DNA of 64,000 nt from Mycobacterium europaeum (GCF_002102155.1 NZ_LQOU01000010.1:62001-126000), one strand, 5' to 3'; numbered from the stretch's first letter, positions 44,381 through 54,256 are shown. Numbers and translations are program-made. Notes: a model not told the origin generated them from the sequence alone.

Positions 44381-47300
44381 ATGTCCAAGAAAGCGTTTCC
44401 CATCAACCGGGTCAAAATCGAACCGCCGAAACCCGTTCGGGTGGCACCGAGTGCGCCGATCGCCCTGCCGGAGCGCGAACCCCGCAACATCTGGGTGATG
44501 ATCGGGGTGCCGGCGCTGATCGTGGCGCTGATCGGCACCATCGTCATGCTCTACGTGTCCGGGGTGCGCAGCCTGTCGACGGGATTCTTCCCCCTGATGG
44601 GCATCGGCGCGTTCAGCATGCTGGCGTTCTCGGGACGCTTCGGGCGCGCCCGCAAGATCACTTGGGGCGAAATGGAAAAGGGTCGCCGCCGCTACCTGCG
44701 CGACCTCGACTCCAACCGCGACGAGATCCAGAACGCGGTGTGCGCCCAGCGCGAATGGCAGCACGCGGTGCATTCGGATCCGCGCGGCCTGGGGGCGATC
44801 ATCGGCGGCCCGCGGATGTGGGAGCGTGGGCGAGGCGACCCGGATTTCCTGGAGGTGCGGCTGGGCACCGGCGTGCAGCACGCCCCGGACTCCGTCTTGT
44901 CGGTGACGTGGCCGGACATCGCCTCCGACGAGGAGCTCGAACCCGTCACCGGGCAGGCGCTGCGCGATTTCATCTTGGAGCAGCGCAAGATTCGCGACAT
45001 CGCCAAGGTGGTCAACCTGCGGTCGGCGCCGGGCTTCAGCTTCGTCGGCGACGACCTGGACCGGCTGCGCTCGCTGATGCGGTCGGTGTTGTGCTCGCTG
45101 GCGGTGTTTCACAATCCGCGCGACGTGAAATTGATGGTCGTCACCCGCAACCCCGAAGTGTGGTCGTGGATGGTGTGGTTGCCGCACAACCTGCACGACG
45201 AGCTGTTCGACGCCTGCGGCTGGCGACGCCTGGTCTTCGCCACCCCGGAGGAGCTCGAGGAGTCGCTCGGCGCCGAGCTGCACATGAAGGGCAAGCGCGG
45301 CGCGTGGACACCGCTGGCGGCGGCCAGCCCGACCGCGATGGGCTCGGCGCTGGAGACCGGCGCCGACGCCGTGGATCTGGGACCGCACCTGGTGATCGTC
45401 GACGACAACACCGGCAGCCCCGACGCATGGGAAAGCGTGGTCGGGCAGGTCGGCAAGGCGGGAATCACCCTCCTGCGTCTCGCATCTCGCGTCGGCACCG
45501 GCGTGGGCTTCGCCCAGGACCAGGTCTTCGAGATGGGCGAGCGGCACAGCACGCCGGTCAACGGCAGCGTCAGATTCGGCCGCAACGGCTCCGACGCCGA
45601 CGGCGAAGACTGGCGTCCGGCGCCGCTGTTGCGGGTGCGCGGCAAGTTCTTCGCGCACGCCGATCAGTTGTCGATCCACCGGGCCTACCGGTACGCCCGG
45701 GCGATGGCGCGGTGGTCACCGACCAGCCGCAGCGAGATCGCCGACTCGACCGGCGGCGCCGCCGAACTGTTGCGCGCGCTGGGCATCGTCGATCCCCGTG
45801 AATTGGACGTCGACCGGCTATGGGCCGAGCGGCGCGGCCGCGGCGACGAGCGGTGGTGTGAGATCCCGGTCGGCGCCAAGCCCACCGGCGAGCTGCAGAA
45901 CATCATCATCCGCGCGAAAGACTTCGGCGGCTTCGGCTTTCACTCGGTAGTCATCGGCACCAGTGGTTCGGGAAAGTCGGAGTTCTTCCTGTCGCTGGTC
46001 TACGGCATCGCCCTGACGCACTCACCGGAGACGTTCAACGTCATCTTCGTCGACATGAAGTTCGAATCGGCGGCCCAGGACATCCTGGGCATCCCGCACG
46101 TGGTGGCGGCCCTGTCGAACCTGGGCAAGGACGAGCGGCATCTGGCCGAGCGGATGCGCAGGGTCATCGACGGTGAGATCAAGCAGCGCTACGAGCTGTT
46201 CACTTCGGTGGGCGCGCGCGACGCCAACGACTACGAGGAGATCCGGCTGGCCGGGCGCGACTTGCCCCCGGTGCCCGTCCTGCTCGTCATTGTCGACGAG
46301 TACCTGGAACTGTTTGCCAACCACGAGAAGTGGATCAACCTGATCATCCACATCGGCCAGGAAGGCCGCGGCGCGAACGTGTTCTTCATGCTGGGCGGGC
46401 AGCGGCTGGATCTGTCGTCGCTGCAGAAGGTGAAGTCCAACATCGCGTTCCGGATCGCGCTGCGCGCCGAATCCGGTGACGACAGCCGCGAGGTGATCGG
46501 TTCGGACGCCGCCTACCACCTGCCGTCGAAAGAGAACGGCTTCGCCCTGCTGAAGGTGGGGCCACGCGACCTCGAACCGTTCCGCTGCTTCTACCTGTCG
46601 GCTCCGTTCGTCGTGCCGAAGGGCAAGGAGGTCGCGACCACCGTCGACATGACGCTGACCAAGCCGCGCCTCTACAACTGGCAGTACCAGCCGCTCGACG
46701 CGTCCGACGCCGCAGCGCTGGAAGCCGCGGCCGCCGTCGACACCGAGCCCGACGAATTCCTCTACCACGACGATGGTTTCAAGCGGAAGAAGATCGTCGA
46801 CGTGCTGCGCGAGTCGTTGCATCAAGTTCCGCACCGGTCGCCGCGGCGGCCGTGGCTCGAGCCGCTGGAGGAGCCCGAGCCCGTCGACGTCCTGGTGTCG
46901 GCCTACCGCGGCAAGCCCTGGCATGTGGACTACGGCCAGAACGCGGGCCTGATGTTCCCGGTGGGCGTGATGGACATCCCGGAGGAGTCCAAGCAGGTCG
47001 TGCACGCGGTCGACGCGCTGCGCAGCAACGTGATCGTGGTGGGCGCCAAGCAGCGGGGCAAGACGACCACGCTGATGACGCTGATATGCTCGGCCGCTGC
47101 GATGTACAGTCCCGCGCGCGTGACGTTCTTCTGCATCGGCGGGGCGACCCTGGCGCAGGCGGCGTCGCTGCCGCACGTCACCGACATCGTGTCACCCAAG
47201 GACGCCGAGGGCATCGAGCGCATCTTGAGCAGCATGGACGCGTTGATCGACGCGCGCGAGAATTCGTTCCGGCGCCTGAAGATCGACCTCGACGGCTTCC

Positions 47301-48586
47301 GCGAGCGCCGGTTCGCGCCGGGCAGCGACGGGCTGGGCGGCACGGACGCCAACGACCCCTTCGGCGACGTGTTCGTGGTGGTGGATGACTACGACGACGT
47401 CTACTCGAAAGACACCGTCCTGGGCGATCGCATCATCTCGCTCAGCAGCCGCGGCCCCGAGTATGGGGTCCACGTGATGTGCAGCGCCGGCGGGTGGATT
47501 CACGGGCAGCGGCAGAGCCTGTTGCAAAACGCCACGGCGCGAATCCAATTGCGACTGGCCGACCCCAGCGAAAGCCAGATGGGCCACTCGTCGCTCGAGT
47601 CGCGTGACGCCGCGCGCCGGACGCTGAACCGCCCGGGCTTCGGTCTGACGGACAGCCTGCACGAGCTGCGCGTCGGCATCCCGGCCCTGACCGAACCGGC
47701 GACCGGCACGCTGATCAGCATCGTCAACGTCGGCGGCCGCATCGCCGACGTCGCGGGTGTGACCAAACACGCGACGTTGCAGCGGCTTCCGCAACGCGTC
47801 GAGTTGCGGGCGATTCTCGAATACGAGGCCACACATCCCAGCGGCGACGACCTGTCGATCGCGTTTGCCATCGGGGAGCGCCACGAACTCGGGCCGGTTC
47901 CGCTCAAGCTTCGGGAGAGCCCGGGCCTGATGATCCTGGGCCGCCAGGGCTGCGGCAAGACGCTGTCGCTGGTGTCCATCGGCGAGGCGATCATGAGCCG
48001 GTTCAGCCCCGAGGAGGCGCAGCTGACGCTCATCGATCCCAAGACCGCACCGCACGGGCTGCGGGATCTGAGCGGGCCCGGCTATGTCCGCGCGTACGCT
48101 TATGACCAGGACGAGATTGACGAGGTGATAACCCAACTCGCGCAACAGATCTTGCTGCCCCGGCTGCCTCCCAAGGGCTTGAGCCAGGAGGAGCTGCGTG
48201 CGCTCAAACCGTGGGAAGGTGCCCGGCACTTCGTGCTGATCGATGATGTCCAGGACCTGCGGCCCGATCAGAGCTACCCGCCCAAACCGCCGGTGGGTGC
48301 GGCGTTGTGGAAGCTGATGGAGCGTGCGCGGCAGATCGGGCTGCACGTGTTCACCACCCGCAACAGTGCGAACTGGGCGACGCTGCAGATGGATCCGTGG
48401 ATGAGGTTCCAGAACTCGGCGAAAGTCGCGCAGCTCTATATGGACAACGACCCGCAGAACCGGATCAACCGCGCGGTGCGCGCTCAAGCGCTGCCGCCGG
48501 GACGCGGTCTGATGGTCAGTGCCGACGGCGACGTGGAAGGGGTGCTGGTCGGGCTGCCGTCGACCGTCACGATCCCACAGCAGTAG
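44381..48586 (+). CDS. eccC2: ESX-2 type VII secretion ATPase EccC (FtsK/SpoIIIE family)
   Basis: The protein is 1401 residues, about the size of EccC2. Two membrane helices lie at about 35-60 and 65-85. A DUF domain follows, then three FtsK-type ATPase domains. Their P-loops are GTSGSGKSEFF (near residue 525), GAKQRGKTTTL (near 886) and GRQGCGKTLSL (near 1184). The first Walker B is VLLVIVDEYLELF. It powers export and reads the C-terminal signal of Esx substrates. It follows eccB2 by 3 bp. No further ESX genes follow; the next gene is on the other strand and overlaps its 3' end by 20 bp. Confidence 0.94.
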   Translation: MSKKAFPINRVKIEPPKPVRVAPSAPIALPEREPRNIWVMIGVPALIVALIGTIVMLYVSGVRSLSTGFFPLMGIGAFSMLAFSGRFGRARKITWGEMEKGRRRYLRDLDSNRDEIQNAVCAQREWQHAVHSDPRGLGAIIGGPRMWERGRGDPDFLEVRLGTGVQHAPDSVLSVTWPDIASDEELEPVTGQALRDFILEQRKIRDIAKVVNLRSAPGFSFVGDDLDRLRSLMRSVLCSLAVFHNPRDVKLMVVTRNPEVWSWMVWLPHNLHDELFDACGWRRLVFATPEELEESLGAELHMKGKRGAWTPLAAASPTAMGSALETGADAVDLGPHLVIVDDNTGSPDAWESVVGQVGKAGITLLRLASRVGTGVGFAQDQVFEMGERHSTPVNGSVRFGRNGSDADGEDWRPAPLLRVRGKFFAHADQLSIHRAYRYARAMARWSPTSRSEIADSTGGAAELLRALGIVDPRELDVDRLWAERRGRGDERWCEIPVGAKPTGELQNIIIRAKDFGGFGFHSVVIGTSGSGKSEFFLSLVYGIALTHSPETFNVIFVDMKFESAAQDILGIPHVVAALSNLGKDERHLAERMRRVIDGEIKQRYELFTSVGARDANDYEEIRLAGRDLPPVPVLLVIVDEYLELFANHEKWINLIIHIGQEGRGANVFFMLGGQRLDLSSLQKVKSNIAFRIALRAESGDDSREVIGSDAAYHLPSKENGFALLKVGPRDLEPFRCFYLSAPFVVPKGKEVATTVDMTLTKPRLYNWQYQPLDASDAAALEAAAAVDTEPDEFLYHDDGFKRKKIVDVLRESLHQVPHRSPRRPWLEPLEEPEPVDVLVSAYRGKPWHVDYGQNAGLMFPVGVMDIPEESKQVVHAVDALRSNVIVVGAKQRGKTTTLMTLICSAAAMYSPARVTFFCIGGATLAQAASLPHVTDIVSPKDAEGIERILSSMDALIDARENSFRRLKIDLDGFRERRFAPGSDGLGGTDANDPFGDVFVVVDDYDDVYSKDTVLGDRIISLSSRGPEYGVHVMCSAGGWIHGQRQSLLQNATARIQLRLADPSESQMGHSSLESRDAARRTLNRPGFGLTDSLHELRVGIPALTEPATGTLISIVNVGGRIADVAGVTKHATLQRLPQRVELRAILEYEATHPSGDDLSIAFAIGERHELGPVPLKLRESPGLMILGRQGCGKTLSLVSIGEAIMSRFSPEEAQLTLIDPKTAPHGLRDLSGPGYVRAYAYDQDEIDEVITQLAQQILLPRLPPKGLSQEELRALKPWEGARHFVLIDDVQDLRPDQSYPPKPPVGAALWKLMERARQIGLHVFTTRNSANWATLQMDPWMRFQNSAKVAQLYMDNDPQNRINRAVRAQALPPGRGLMVSADGDVEGVLVGLPSTVTIPQQ

Positions 48587-51413
48587 CGGCCGAAAGGGTC
48601 CGCGCGGGAACGGTTTCCACGGCGGCGGCCCGACGTGGCAGCGCGCGGGGCCACCAGAACCAACGGCCCAGCAGCGCCACGATGGACGGCACGATGAACG
48701 CCCGCACGACCAGGGTGTCCAACAACAGACCCACCGCGATGGTGGTGCCGATCTGGGCGATGCTGAGCACGCTGCTGCTCACCAACGCCAGCATGGTGAG
48801 CCCGAAGACGATCCCGGCGACCGTCACCACACCGCCCGTGCCGCCGAAGGCGCGAATGATGCCGGTCCTCAGGCCCGCTGCCGCTTCCTGTTTGATGCGC
48901 AACGCCAACAGCAGGTTGTAGTCCGCCCCGACGGCGATCAGCGCGATGAATGCGATCGGGGCGACGGCCCAGTGCAGATCGTGGTGCAGGAGGTGCTGCC
49001 AGATCAGCACGCTGGCACCGACGGCCGACGCGTACGAGGTGACGACGGTCCCGACGACGACCAATCCCGCGACCGGGCTGCCCAGCATGGCCGTGACGAT
49101 CGAAAAGATCAGGACCAACGCGGCGCCGACGAGCAGCTTGACGTCCCCGGCGACGAAGCGCTGGAGGTCGGCGGTCACCGGGCCGACGCCGGCAAGGTCG
49201 ACCTCTACCGGCGTCAGGGTGCCTTCCTTGGTGGCCTCCTTGATGGCGGCCCGCACCTGGTCGGCCCGCTTGGCTCCGTCGGCACCCCACTCCGAGCCGT
49301 CGCCGTACACGAGCAGGTACGCGGCCCGGCCGTTCTCGGAGATCAGGTGACCCAGTGCGGTCGCGTAGCGCGGATCGGTCAGCGCCCGCTGCGGCAGATA
49401 GAAGTCGGCCGCCGCACTGCCCCGGAATTGCGTTGCGATCTCGTCGAGGTAGTCGGTCAACTGCCGCATCTGGGGCCCGAGCGTGTCGGTCAGGCCGAGC
49501 AGGTCGCGGGTGGCCGAACGTGCTTGCGCCAAAGCGTCTTTCATCGATGCGACGCTCTGGGGCAGACCGGACATCGCGGTGGCGGCCGTGCTCGAACCGC
49601 TGGTCAGTTCCGCGGCGCCGGCGCTGAGGCGGGTCGAGGTCTGTACCAGCCCGTCGACCGGCTCGAGCACGCGGTCCACGGTCGAGCAGATCGGGTTGGC
49701 GGGGCAGTCGGGGGTTCGCCCGACGAAATCCCGGAGCGGGTCGAGGTAACCCGACACCGTCGTGACATTGCGCTGCAATCCGTCCATGCCGGCGCGCATG
49801 TCTTGTGCGGCGCCGGACACCTCGGCCAGACCCGTACCGCCGCCGCGCAATCCGCCGGCGAGGCCGTCCACCGCACGCTGAGTCTGGGAGAGCGCGCCGT
49901 CCAGTTCGGAGACCCGCGCGAGGCGCCGGGTCAGCGAGTCCATGGTGTCGCCGAACTGGCGGCCGAGCACACCGGCCTGATAGCTCAGAGTGGCCTGCTC
50001 GGGCACCTTGCCGTCGGGACGGCTGGCGGACTGCACCGCGCGCACACCGGGTACGGCCATGATGCGACGGTTGATTCGCTCGATGGCGATCAGGCCGGCC
50101 GGGTTGCGCAGGTCGTGGTCGGCCTGGATCGCGACGACGTCGGGCAGCAGCGCGTTGGCCGGGAAATGACGGTCCGCGCTGACATATCCGCGATTGGAGT
50201 CGGTGGCCGACGGCGTGGCGGCGGGTTCGTCGAAGCCGATCCGCATGCCGGCCAGCGGCAACGCGGCCAGCAGCGTCAGCGCACCGGCGGTGACCAGGAT
50301 CGGGCCGGGCCAGCGGGCGACGGCCGTGCCGACGCGACGCCAGCGCCGCGCCGTCCCGGACGGGCGCGGTTCGAGATAGCCGCGGCGTATCGCCAGGCTC
50401 ATCAGCGCGGGCGTCAGGGTCAGCGCGGCGAGCATGGTCGCCAGAATGCCGATGGCGCAGGGCAGCCCGGCGCTGCGGAACGAACCGACCTGGGCGAACA
50501 CCAGGCAGGCCAGCGCCACCGACACGGTCAGCGCCGACCCGATCACGACGGGCGCGATGGAACGGTAGGCCTCGGCCAGCGCGCGGGCCGGCGGGACGCC
50601 GCGGCGGCGGCCCTCCTGGTAGCGGCCGACCAGGAAGATCGCGTAGTCCGTCCCGGCGCCGAGCGTCATGGCCGCCATCAGTGCAACCGAAAACAAGGAC
50701 ACCTCAACCACATTCGACTGTCCGAGCGCGGCGACGACGGCACGGGCCAGCGCCAGCGCGAGCCCGACGGAGATCAGCGGAATCGCGGCCGCGATCGGCG
50801 AGCGGTACACCACCAGCAGCAGAAGCAGGATGAGGCCGATGGTGGCGGCGGTGATGCCGAGCATCTGTCGGTCGATCGCGGAGAATTCGTCGACGATCGT
50901 CGCGCCGGGCCCGGTGACATGGACCTGCAGGCCGGCCGGCGGCGAGAAATTCCGGACGGTGTCGCGGACGGCGTCGACCGAGTCGCGCGCCTGGGCCGTG
51001 CCGAGCATCCCGGCCAGCCGCACCATGACGCTGACGGCCCGCCCGTCCGGACTCTGCGCGCCGGCGGCCGTGGCGGGCTGCGACCACAGGTCGGTCACCG
51101 CGTACACGTGCCGCCGGTCGGCACCCAGGGCCGTCGTCATCGCGTCGTAGAACCGGTGATCGTCGGCCGTCAGCGTCCGATTGCGTTCCAGCACAACGTA
51201 GACGAAGTTGTTGCTCGGGGTCTGACCGAACAATTGGGCCGCCCGCGAGGCGGCGACCGCGCTGGGTGCGTCGGTGGGCATGAAGGATCGGGCGTGCGAG
51301 TCGACGACTCGTTCCAGTTGCGGGACAACCACGTTGGCGGCTGCCGCTACCAGAACCCACAGGCCGACGATCAGAACCGCGTAGCGGCCGGTGGGCCGCG
51401 TCAGCATGCCCAT
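48567..51413 (-). CDS. MMPL-family RND transporter
   Basis: The protein is 948 residues from ATG 51413 (GMLTRPTGRYAVLIVGLWVLVAAAA). It has the MMPL layout of two halves, each with one helix, a large outer domain and five more helices. The first membrane block ends in the conserved GAGTDYAIFLVGRYQEGRR, and the second half mirrors it with AVGADYNLLLALRIKQEA. The first outer domain contains two cysteines in PDCPANPICSTVD. Family members export lipids or small molecules using proton flow. The upstream small gene ends 5 bp before it, and a two-component system diverges from them. Confidence 0.92.
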   Translation of the reverse strand: MGMLTRPTGRYAVLIVGLWVLVAAAANVVVPQLERVVDSHARSFMPTDAPSAVAASRAAQLFGQTPSNNFVYVVLERNRTLTADDHRFYDAMTTALGADRRHVYAVTDLWSQPATAAGAQSPDGRAVSVMVRLAGMLGTAQARDSVDAVRDTVRNFSPPAGLQVHVTGPGATIVDEFSAIDRQMLGITAATIGLILLLLLVVYRSPIAAAIPLISVGLALALARAVVAALGQSNVVEVSLFSVALMAAMTLGAGTDYAIFLVGRYQEGRRRGVPPARALAEAYRSIAPVVIGSALTVSVALACLVFAQVGSFRSAGLPCAIGILATMLAALTLTPALMSLAIRRGYLEPRPSGTARRWRRVGTAVARWPGPILVTAGALTLLAALPLAGMRIGFDEPAATPSATDSNRGYVSADRHFPANALLPDVVAIQADHDLRNPAGLIAIERINRRIMAVPGVRAVQSASRPDGKVPEQATLSYQAGVLGRQFGDTMDSLTRRLARVSELDGALSQTQRAVDGLAGGLRGGGTGLAEVSGAAQDMRAGMDGLQRNVTTVSGYLDPLRDFVGRTPDCPANPICSTVDRVLEPVDGLVQTSTRLSAGAAELTSGSSTAATAMSGLPQSVASMKDALAQARSATRDLLGLTDTLGPQMRQLTDYLDEIATQFRGSAAADFYLPQRALTDPRYATALGHLISENGRAAYLLVYGDGSEWGADGAKRADQVRAAIKEATKEGTLTPVEVDLAGVGPVTADLQRFVAGDVKLLVGAALVLIFSIVTAMLGSPVAGLVVVGTVVTSYASAVGASVLIWQHLLHHDLHWAVAPIAFIALIAVGADYNLLLALRIKQEAAAGLRTGIIRAFGGTGGVVTVAGIVFGLTMLALVSSSVLSIAQIGTTIAVGLLLDTLVVRAFIVPSIVALLGRWFWWPRALPRRAAAVETVPARTLSAATAVGS

Positions 51414-51417
51414 TCGG

Positions 51418-51798
51418 TCATGCAACGGTCTGCCGATCGCCGGACGGCCCGCCGAACAGGCCCACGGCGACGTGTTCGCCGCGGGACAGGGAACGCAGCC
51501 GCAGCGATTGCCGCGAGCCGATCCGCACCAGGGCGTGCAGGCCGGGCTCGGCGGCCTCGAGGTCGGCCCGCACCTGCTCGGCCGCCAAACCCTCGTGTGC
51601 GGCCTGGTCCAGCTTGGCCACCAGCATGGTGATCCAGCGCTGTCCCAGCGAAAGCAGCAGGCCCTCCTCGTCACCGAACAGCCTGGAAACCTCGGGTGAC
51701 GCGGCGACCGACGCGAGAGCCGCATCGGGATCGGTCTCGGCGGCCTTGATCACTTCGGCCATGAAGGCCATCCGGTCGTGCAGCAGTGTCCATGTCAT
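51418..51798 (-). CDS. Small cytoplasmic protein co-transcribed with the MMPL transporter
   Basis: The protein is 126 residues from ATG 51798 (TWTLLHDRMAFMAEVIKAAETDP). It is predicted mostly helical, with LFGDEEGLLLSLGQRWITMLVAKLDQAAHEGLAAEQV, no membrane helix and no signal peptide. It is tightly linked to the transporter gene, with a 4-bp gap, so it is probably an accessory or assembly factor. I do not recognise a defined family. An upstream extension to 51948 crosses the shared operator region and is unlikely. Confidence 0.7.
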   Translation of the reverse strand: MTWTLLHDRMAFMAEVIKAAETDPDAALASVAASPEVSRLFGDEEGLLLSLGQRWITMLVAKLDQAAHEGLAAEQVRADLEAAEPGLHALVRIGSRQSLRLRSLSRGEHVAVGLFGGPSGDRQTVA

Positions 51799-51859
51799 GA
51801 CTGGAACGCTAGAAAGGCGACCGGGTAATGCGCGTCGTGCCGAAGTGCAGTCTTTATCC

Positions 51860-51873
51860 CCTACCACGGTAGG
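51860..51873. promoter_or_regulatory. Palindrome between MMPL operon and two-component system
   Basis: CCTACC and GGTAGG are exact complements separated by AC. The site lies 62 bp upstream of the small-gene/MMPL operon and 60 bp upstream of the kinase gene, in the middle of the divergent promoter region. It has the form expected for a NarL-type response regulator dimer. Binding is inferred. Confidence 0.55.
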
Positions 51874-51932
51874 AGGCGATTGCCACCCACGGCATGATGT
51901 GCGCTGGTGGCGCGCTCTTCTACGATTGGACG

Positions 51933-53150
51933 ATGTTGCGTGCCGCAACGAGATACGTGCGCGAACAGTTGCACCGGCGGAGCGGGCTGATACCGGTCGG
52001 TATCACCTGGGCGTCGTTCGTCGCCGTCGATGCCACCGAGCTCGCCGGTGGGGTGATCGCGATCCTGCAGCGGCCCGCCGCCGATCTGCCCGTCGCGCTG
52101 GCCGCCTTTGCGGTGTGCATCTCACCCACGCTCTTGTTCTTCGCGCTGAACATGAAGCTCAGCCCGGTGCTCATGTGGGCGACGTGGTCGACGGCGACCG
52201 CCATGATGCTCTTCGGCACGTCGACCCCCATTCACGCAGATTTCGCCCCGGCGCTGATGGTGCTGATGGTGTTGTCGGTTACGACGCTGACCTCGGTCGC
52301 GGGAGGCCTGCTCGCCGCCGCGTCAGCGGCCGCGCTGCTGCTCGCCGCGTCGGCACTGCACCGCCTGGACGCGGTGCTGCTGTACCTGTGCTTCGTGGGG
52401 GCGGGTTGGCTGCTCGGCTATGTCATGCGCAGTCAGCGGTTGCTGCTGGCCGAACAGATCGAAGCGCAGAAGATGTTGTCCGAGCACGCCGCCGCCGACG
52501 AGCGGCGGCGCATCGCCCGCGAAGTGCACGACGTGATTGCCCATTCGCTGAGCATCACCCTGCTGCACGTGACGGGCGCGCGTCGAGGGCTGCAGCAGGA
52601 CCGCGACATCGATGACGCGGTCGAGGCGCTCGAACAGGCCGAACGCCTGGGCCGGCAGGCGATGGCCGACATCCGGCGGACGGTCGGACTACTGGACGGC
52701 TCACCGACCAAAGCCGCGCAGACGACGCCCGAACCCGGCATTGACGACGTCGGCGCCCTCGTCGCGGACTTTCAGCGCGCCGGACTGAACCTCACGCTGC
52801 GCGTCGAGGGACCCACCGACCGCGTCTCGCCGGCCGTTGGGCTGGCGCTGTATCGCATCACCCAGGAATCGCTGGCGAATATCGCCAAACACGCGCCCGA
52901 CTCGAAATCGACCGTGACCCTTCACGTCTCAGCCGCCTCGGCGAGCCTCACGGTCGAGAACCGGTTACCGGTGGCGATCGCCGCCCCGCTGTCCGCCGAG
53001 GGGCGCGGGTTGCGCGGCATGCGCCAGCGCGTCGAACTGCTGGGCGGGGCCATCGACGCCGGCCCCACCCCGGACGGATGGTCGGTGCGCGCCGACATAC
53101 CGCTGCACGAAGGTGACACCGGCTGGCGGCCGTGGTGGTGCAAGGCGTGA
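51933..53150 (+). CDS. Sensor histidine kinase (HisKA_3 / NarX-DesK type)
   Basis: The protein is 405 residues. The N-terminal ~165 residues form about five or six membrane helices (for example LMVLMVLSVTTLTSVAGGLLAAASAAALLL). A short coiled linker leads to the phosphoacceptor REVHDVIAHSLSIT, with His199. The GHKL ATPase domain has YRITQESLANIAKHAPDS and GRGLRGMRQRVELLGG. It should phosphorylate the response regulator whose GTG overlaps its stop as GTGA. No large outer sensor domain exists, so it probably senses the membrane. Confidence 0.93.
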   Translation: MLRAATRYVREQLHRRSGLIPVGITWASFVAVDATELAGGVIAILQRPAADLPVALAAFAVCISPTLLFFALNMKLSPVLMWATWSTATAMMLFGTSTPIHADFAPALMVLMVLSVTTLTSVAGGLLAAASAAALLLAASALHRLDAVLLYLCFVGAGWLLGYVMRSQRLLLAEQIEAQKMLSEHAAADERRRIAREVHDVIAHSLSITLLHVTGARRGLQQDRDIDDAVEALEQAERLGRQAMADIRRTVGLLDGSPTKAAQTTPEPGIDDVGALVADFQRAGLNLTLRVEGPTDRVSPAVGLALYRITQESLANIAKHAPDSKSTVTLHVSAASASLTVENRLPVAIAAPLSAEGRGLRGMRQRVELLGGAIDAGPTPDGWSVRADIPLHEGDTGWRPWWCKA

Positions 53151-53812
53151 TCCCGCATGCCCCGGAGCCACCCGAGGTCACCGTCCTCCTGGTCGACGAC
53201 CAGGACCTGGTGCGGTCGGGGCTGCGCCGGATCCTGCGGCGCAAGGACGGGTTCGGCATCGTCGCCGAATGCTCCGACGGCGACGAGGTGCCCGCCGCGG
53301 TGGCCGAGCACCGGCCCGACGTCGTCGTGATGGACCTGCGGATGCGGCGAATCGACGGCATCGAAGCGACGCGCAGGCTCGGCGGCACGCCGCCGGTGTT
53401 GGCGCTGACCACATTCAACGAGGACGAGCTGCTGTCCGAGGCGCTGCGCGCCGGCGCGGCCGGGTTCGTGCTCAAGGACTCCTCCGCCGAGGAGCTGATC
53501 CGCGCCGTGCGGGCGGTCGCGCGGGGCGACAGCTACCTCGATCCCGCCGTCACCGCGCGGGTGTTGACCACCTACCGCAAAGCCGCGCCCGGGCCCCGCG
53601 GCACCGCGATCGCCGAACTGACCACCCGCGAGCTCGACGTGCTGACGTTGATGGGCCGGGGTCTCTCGAACTCCGAGATCGCCGACGAGCTCTGCATTTC
53701 CGGCGTCACCGTCAAGAGTCACATCGGCCGGATCTTCGGAAAACTCGACCTGCGGGACCGCGCGGCGGCGATCGTCTACGCCTACGACAACGGCATCGTC
53801 GTCCCGCGCTGA
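53147..53812 (+). CDS. NarL/LuxR-family response regulator
   Basis: The protein is 221 residues from GTG 53147. The receiver domain has VLLVDDQDLVRSGL and the phosphorylation site VVMDLRM with Asp63. The C-terminal LuxR helix-turn-helix has LTTRELDVLTLMGRGLSNSEIADELCISGVTVKSHI. A longer GTG at 53132 is possible, but the 4-bp overlap with the kinase favours 53147. The probable target is the divergent MMPL operon. Confidence 0.93.
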   Translation: MIPHAPEPPEVTVLLVDDQDLVRSGLRRILRRKDGFGIVAECSDGDEVPAAVAEHRPDVVVMDLRMRRIDGIEATRRLGGTPPVLALTTFNEDELLSEALRAGAAGFVLKDSSAEELIRAVRAVARGDSYLDPAVTARVLTTYRKAAPGPRGTAIAELTTRELDVLTLMGRGLSNSEIADELCISGVTVKSHIGRIFGKLDLRDRAAAIVYAYDNGIVVPR

Positions 53813-53826
53813 GGGGTGTCAGCGGG

Positions 53827-54228
53827 TCACAGAGGCGCGCCCTGCTCGGCGAGGTTCAGCAGGAAGTACGCCATGCACATGAGGAAGTTCAACACCACCA
53901 GGACCAGCCCGGCGAACATCAGTGAGCGGGTGCCTTGGCGCTTCAGCCGCTTGTACCGGGCGGCGCGGGTTTCGCGGTCGATCCGCAGCGCGATCAACGC
54001 GAACCTGACGTCCATCGCTTCGTGAGCCGCAAGGGGCGCGCCCGCCAGCATCTCCTGCAGGCGGTCCGGCGCCGTCCGGACGCCGACCCGCTCGAAGCTC
54101 TGGCACATTCGCCGCGCGCGTCTTCGCGCGAGTGGTTGATATCGCATCTGTAGCTGATGCGCGAGTCGCCCTCGGTCTTCCCCCCACGGGTTTGACGGGG
54201 TTATCACGAAACGGATTCTAAAACGCAT
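53827..54228 (-). CDS. Small tail-anchored membrane protein of unknown function
   Basis: The protein is up to 133 residues. The N-terminal ~100 are basic (MRYQPLARRRARRM, RETRAARYKRLKRQGTR) and lack motifs I know. A single membrane helix, SLMFAGLVLVVLNFLMCMAYFLL, lies close to the C-terminus. The start is uncertain because no good ribosome-binding site precedes 54228. Its 3' end lies 14 bp from that of the convergent response-regulator gene. Confidence 0.55.
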   Translation of the reverse strand: MRFRIRFVITPSNPWGEDRGRLAHQLQMRYQPLARRRARRMCQSFERVGVRTAPDRLQEMLAGAPLAAHEAMDVRFALIALRIDRETRAARYKRLKRQGTRSLMFAGLVLVVLNFLMCMAYFLLNLAEQGAPL

Positions 54229-54256
54229 CGGACCGATTACGGCGTGTCTGGACGAA

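Noticed and set aside
48519..51632. 1037-residue plus-strand open frame opposite the MMPL gene
   Set aside because: Gln/Arg/Asp-rich low-complexity shadow. The MMPL protein on the other strand has clear membrane helices and motifs.
51414..51725. N-terminal extension of the MMPL frame
   Set aside because: It overlaps the small upstream gene in another frame and reads Arg/Pro/Cys-rich noise; the transporter starts at MGMLTRPTGRYAV.
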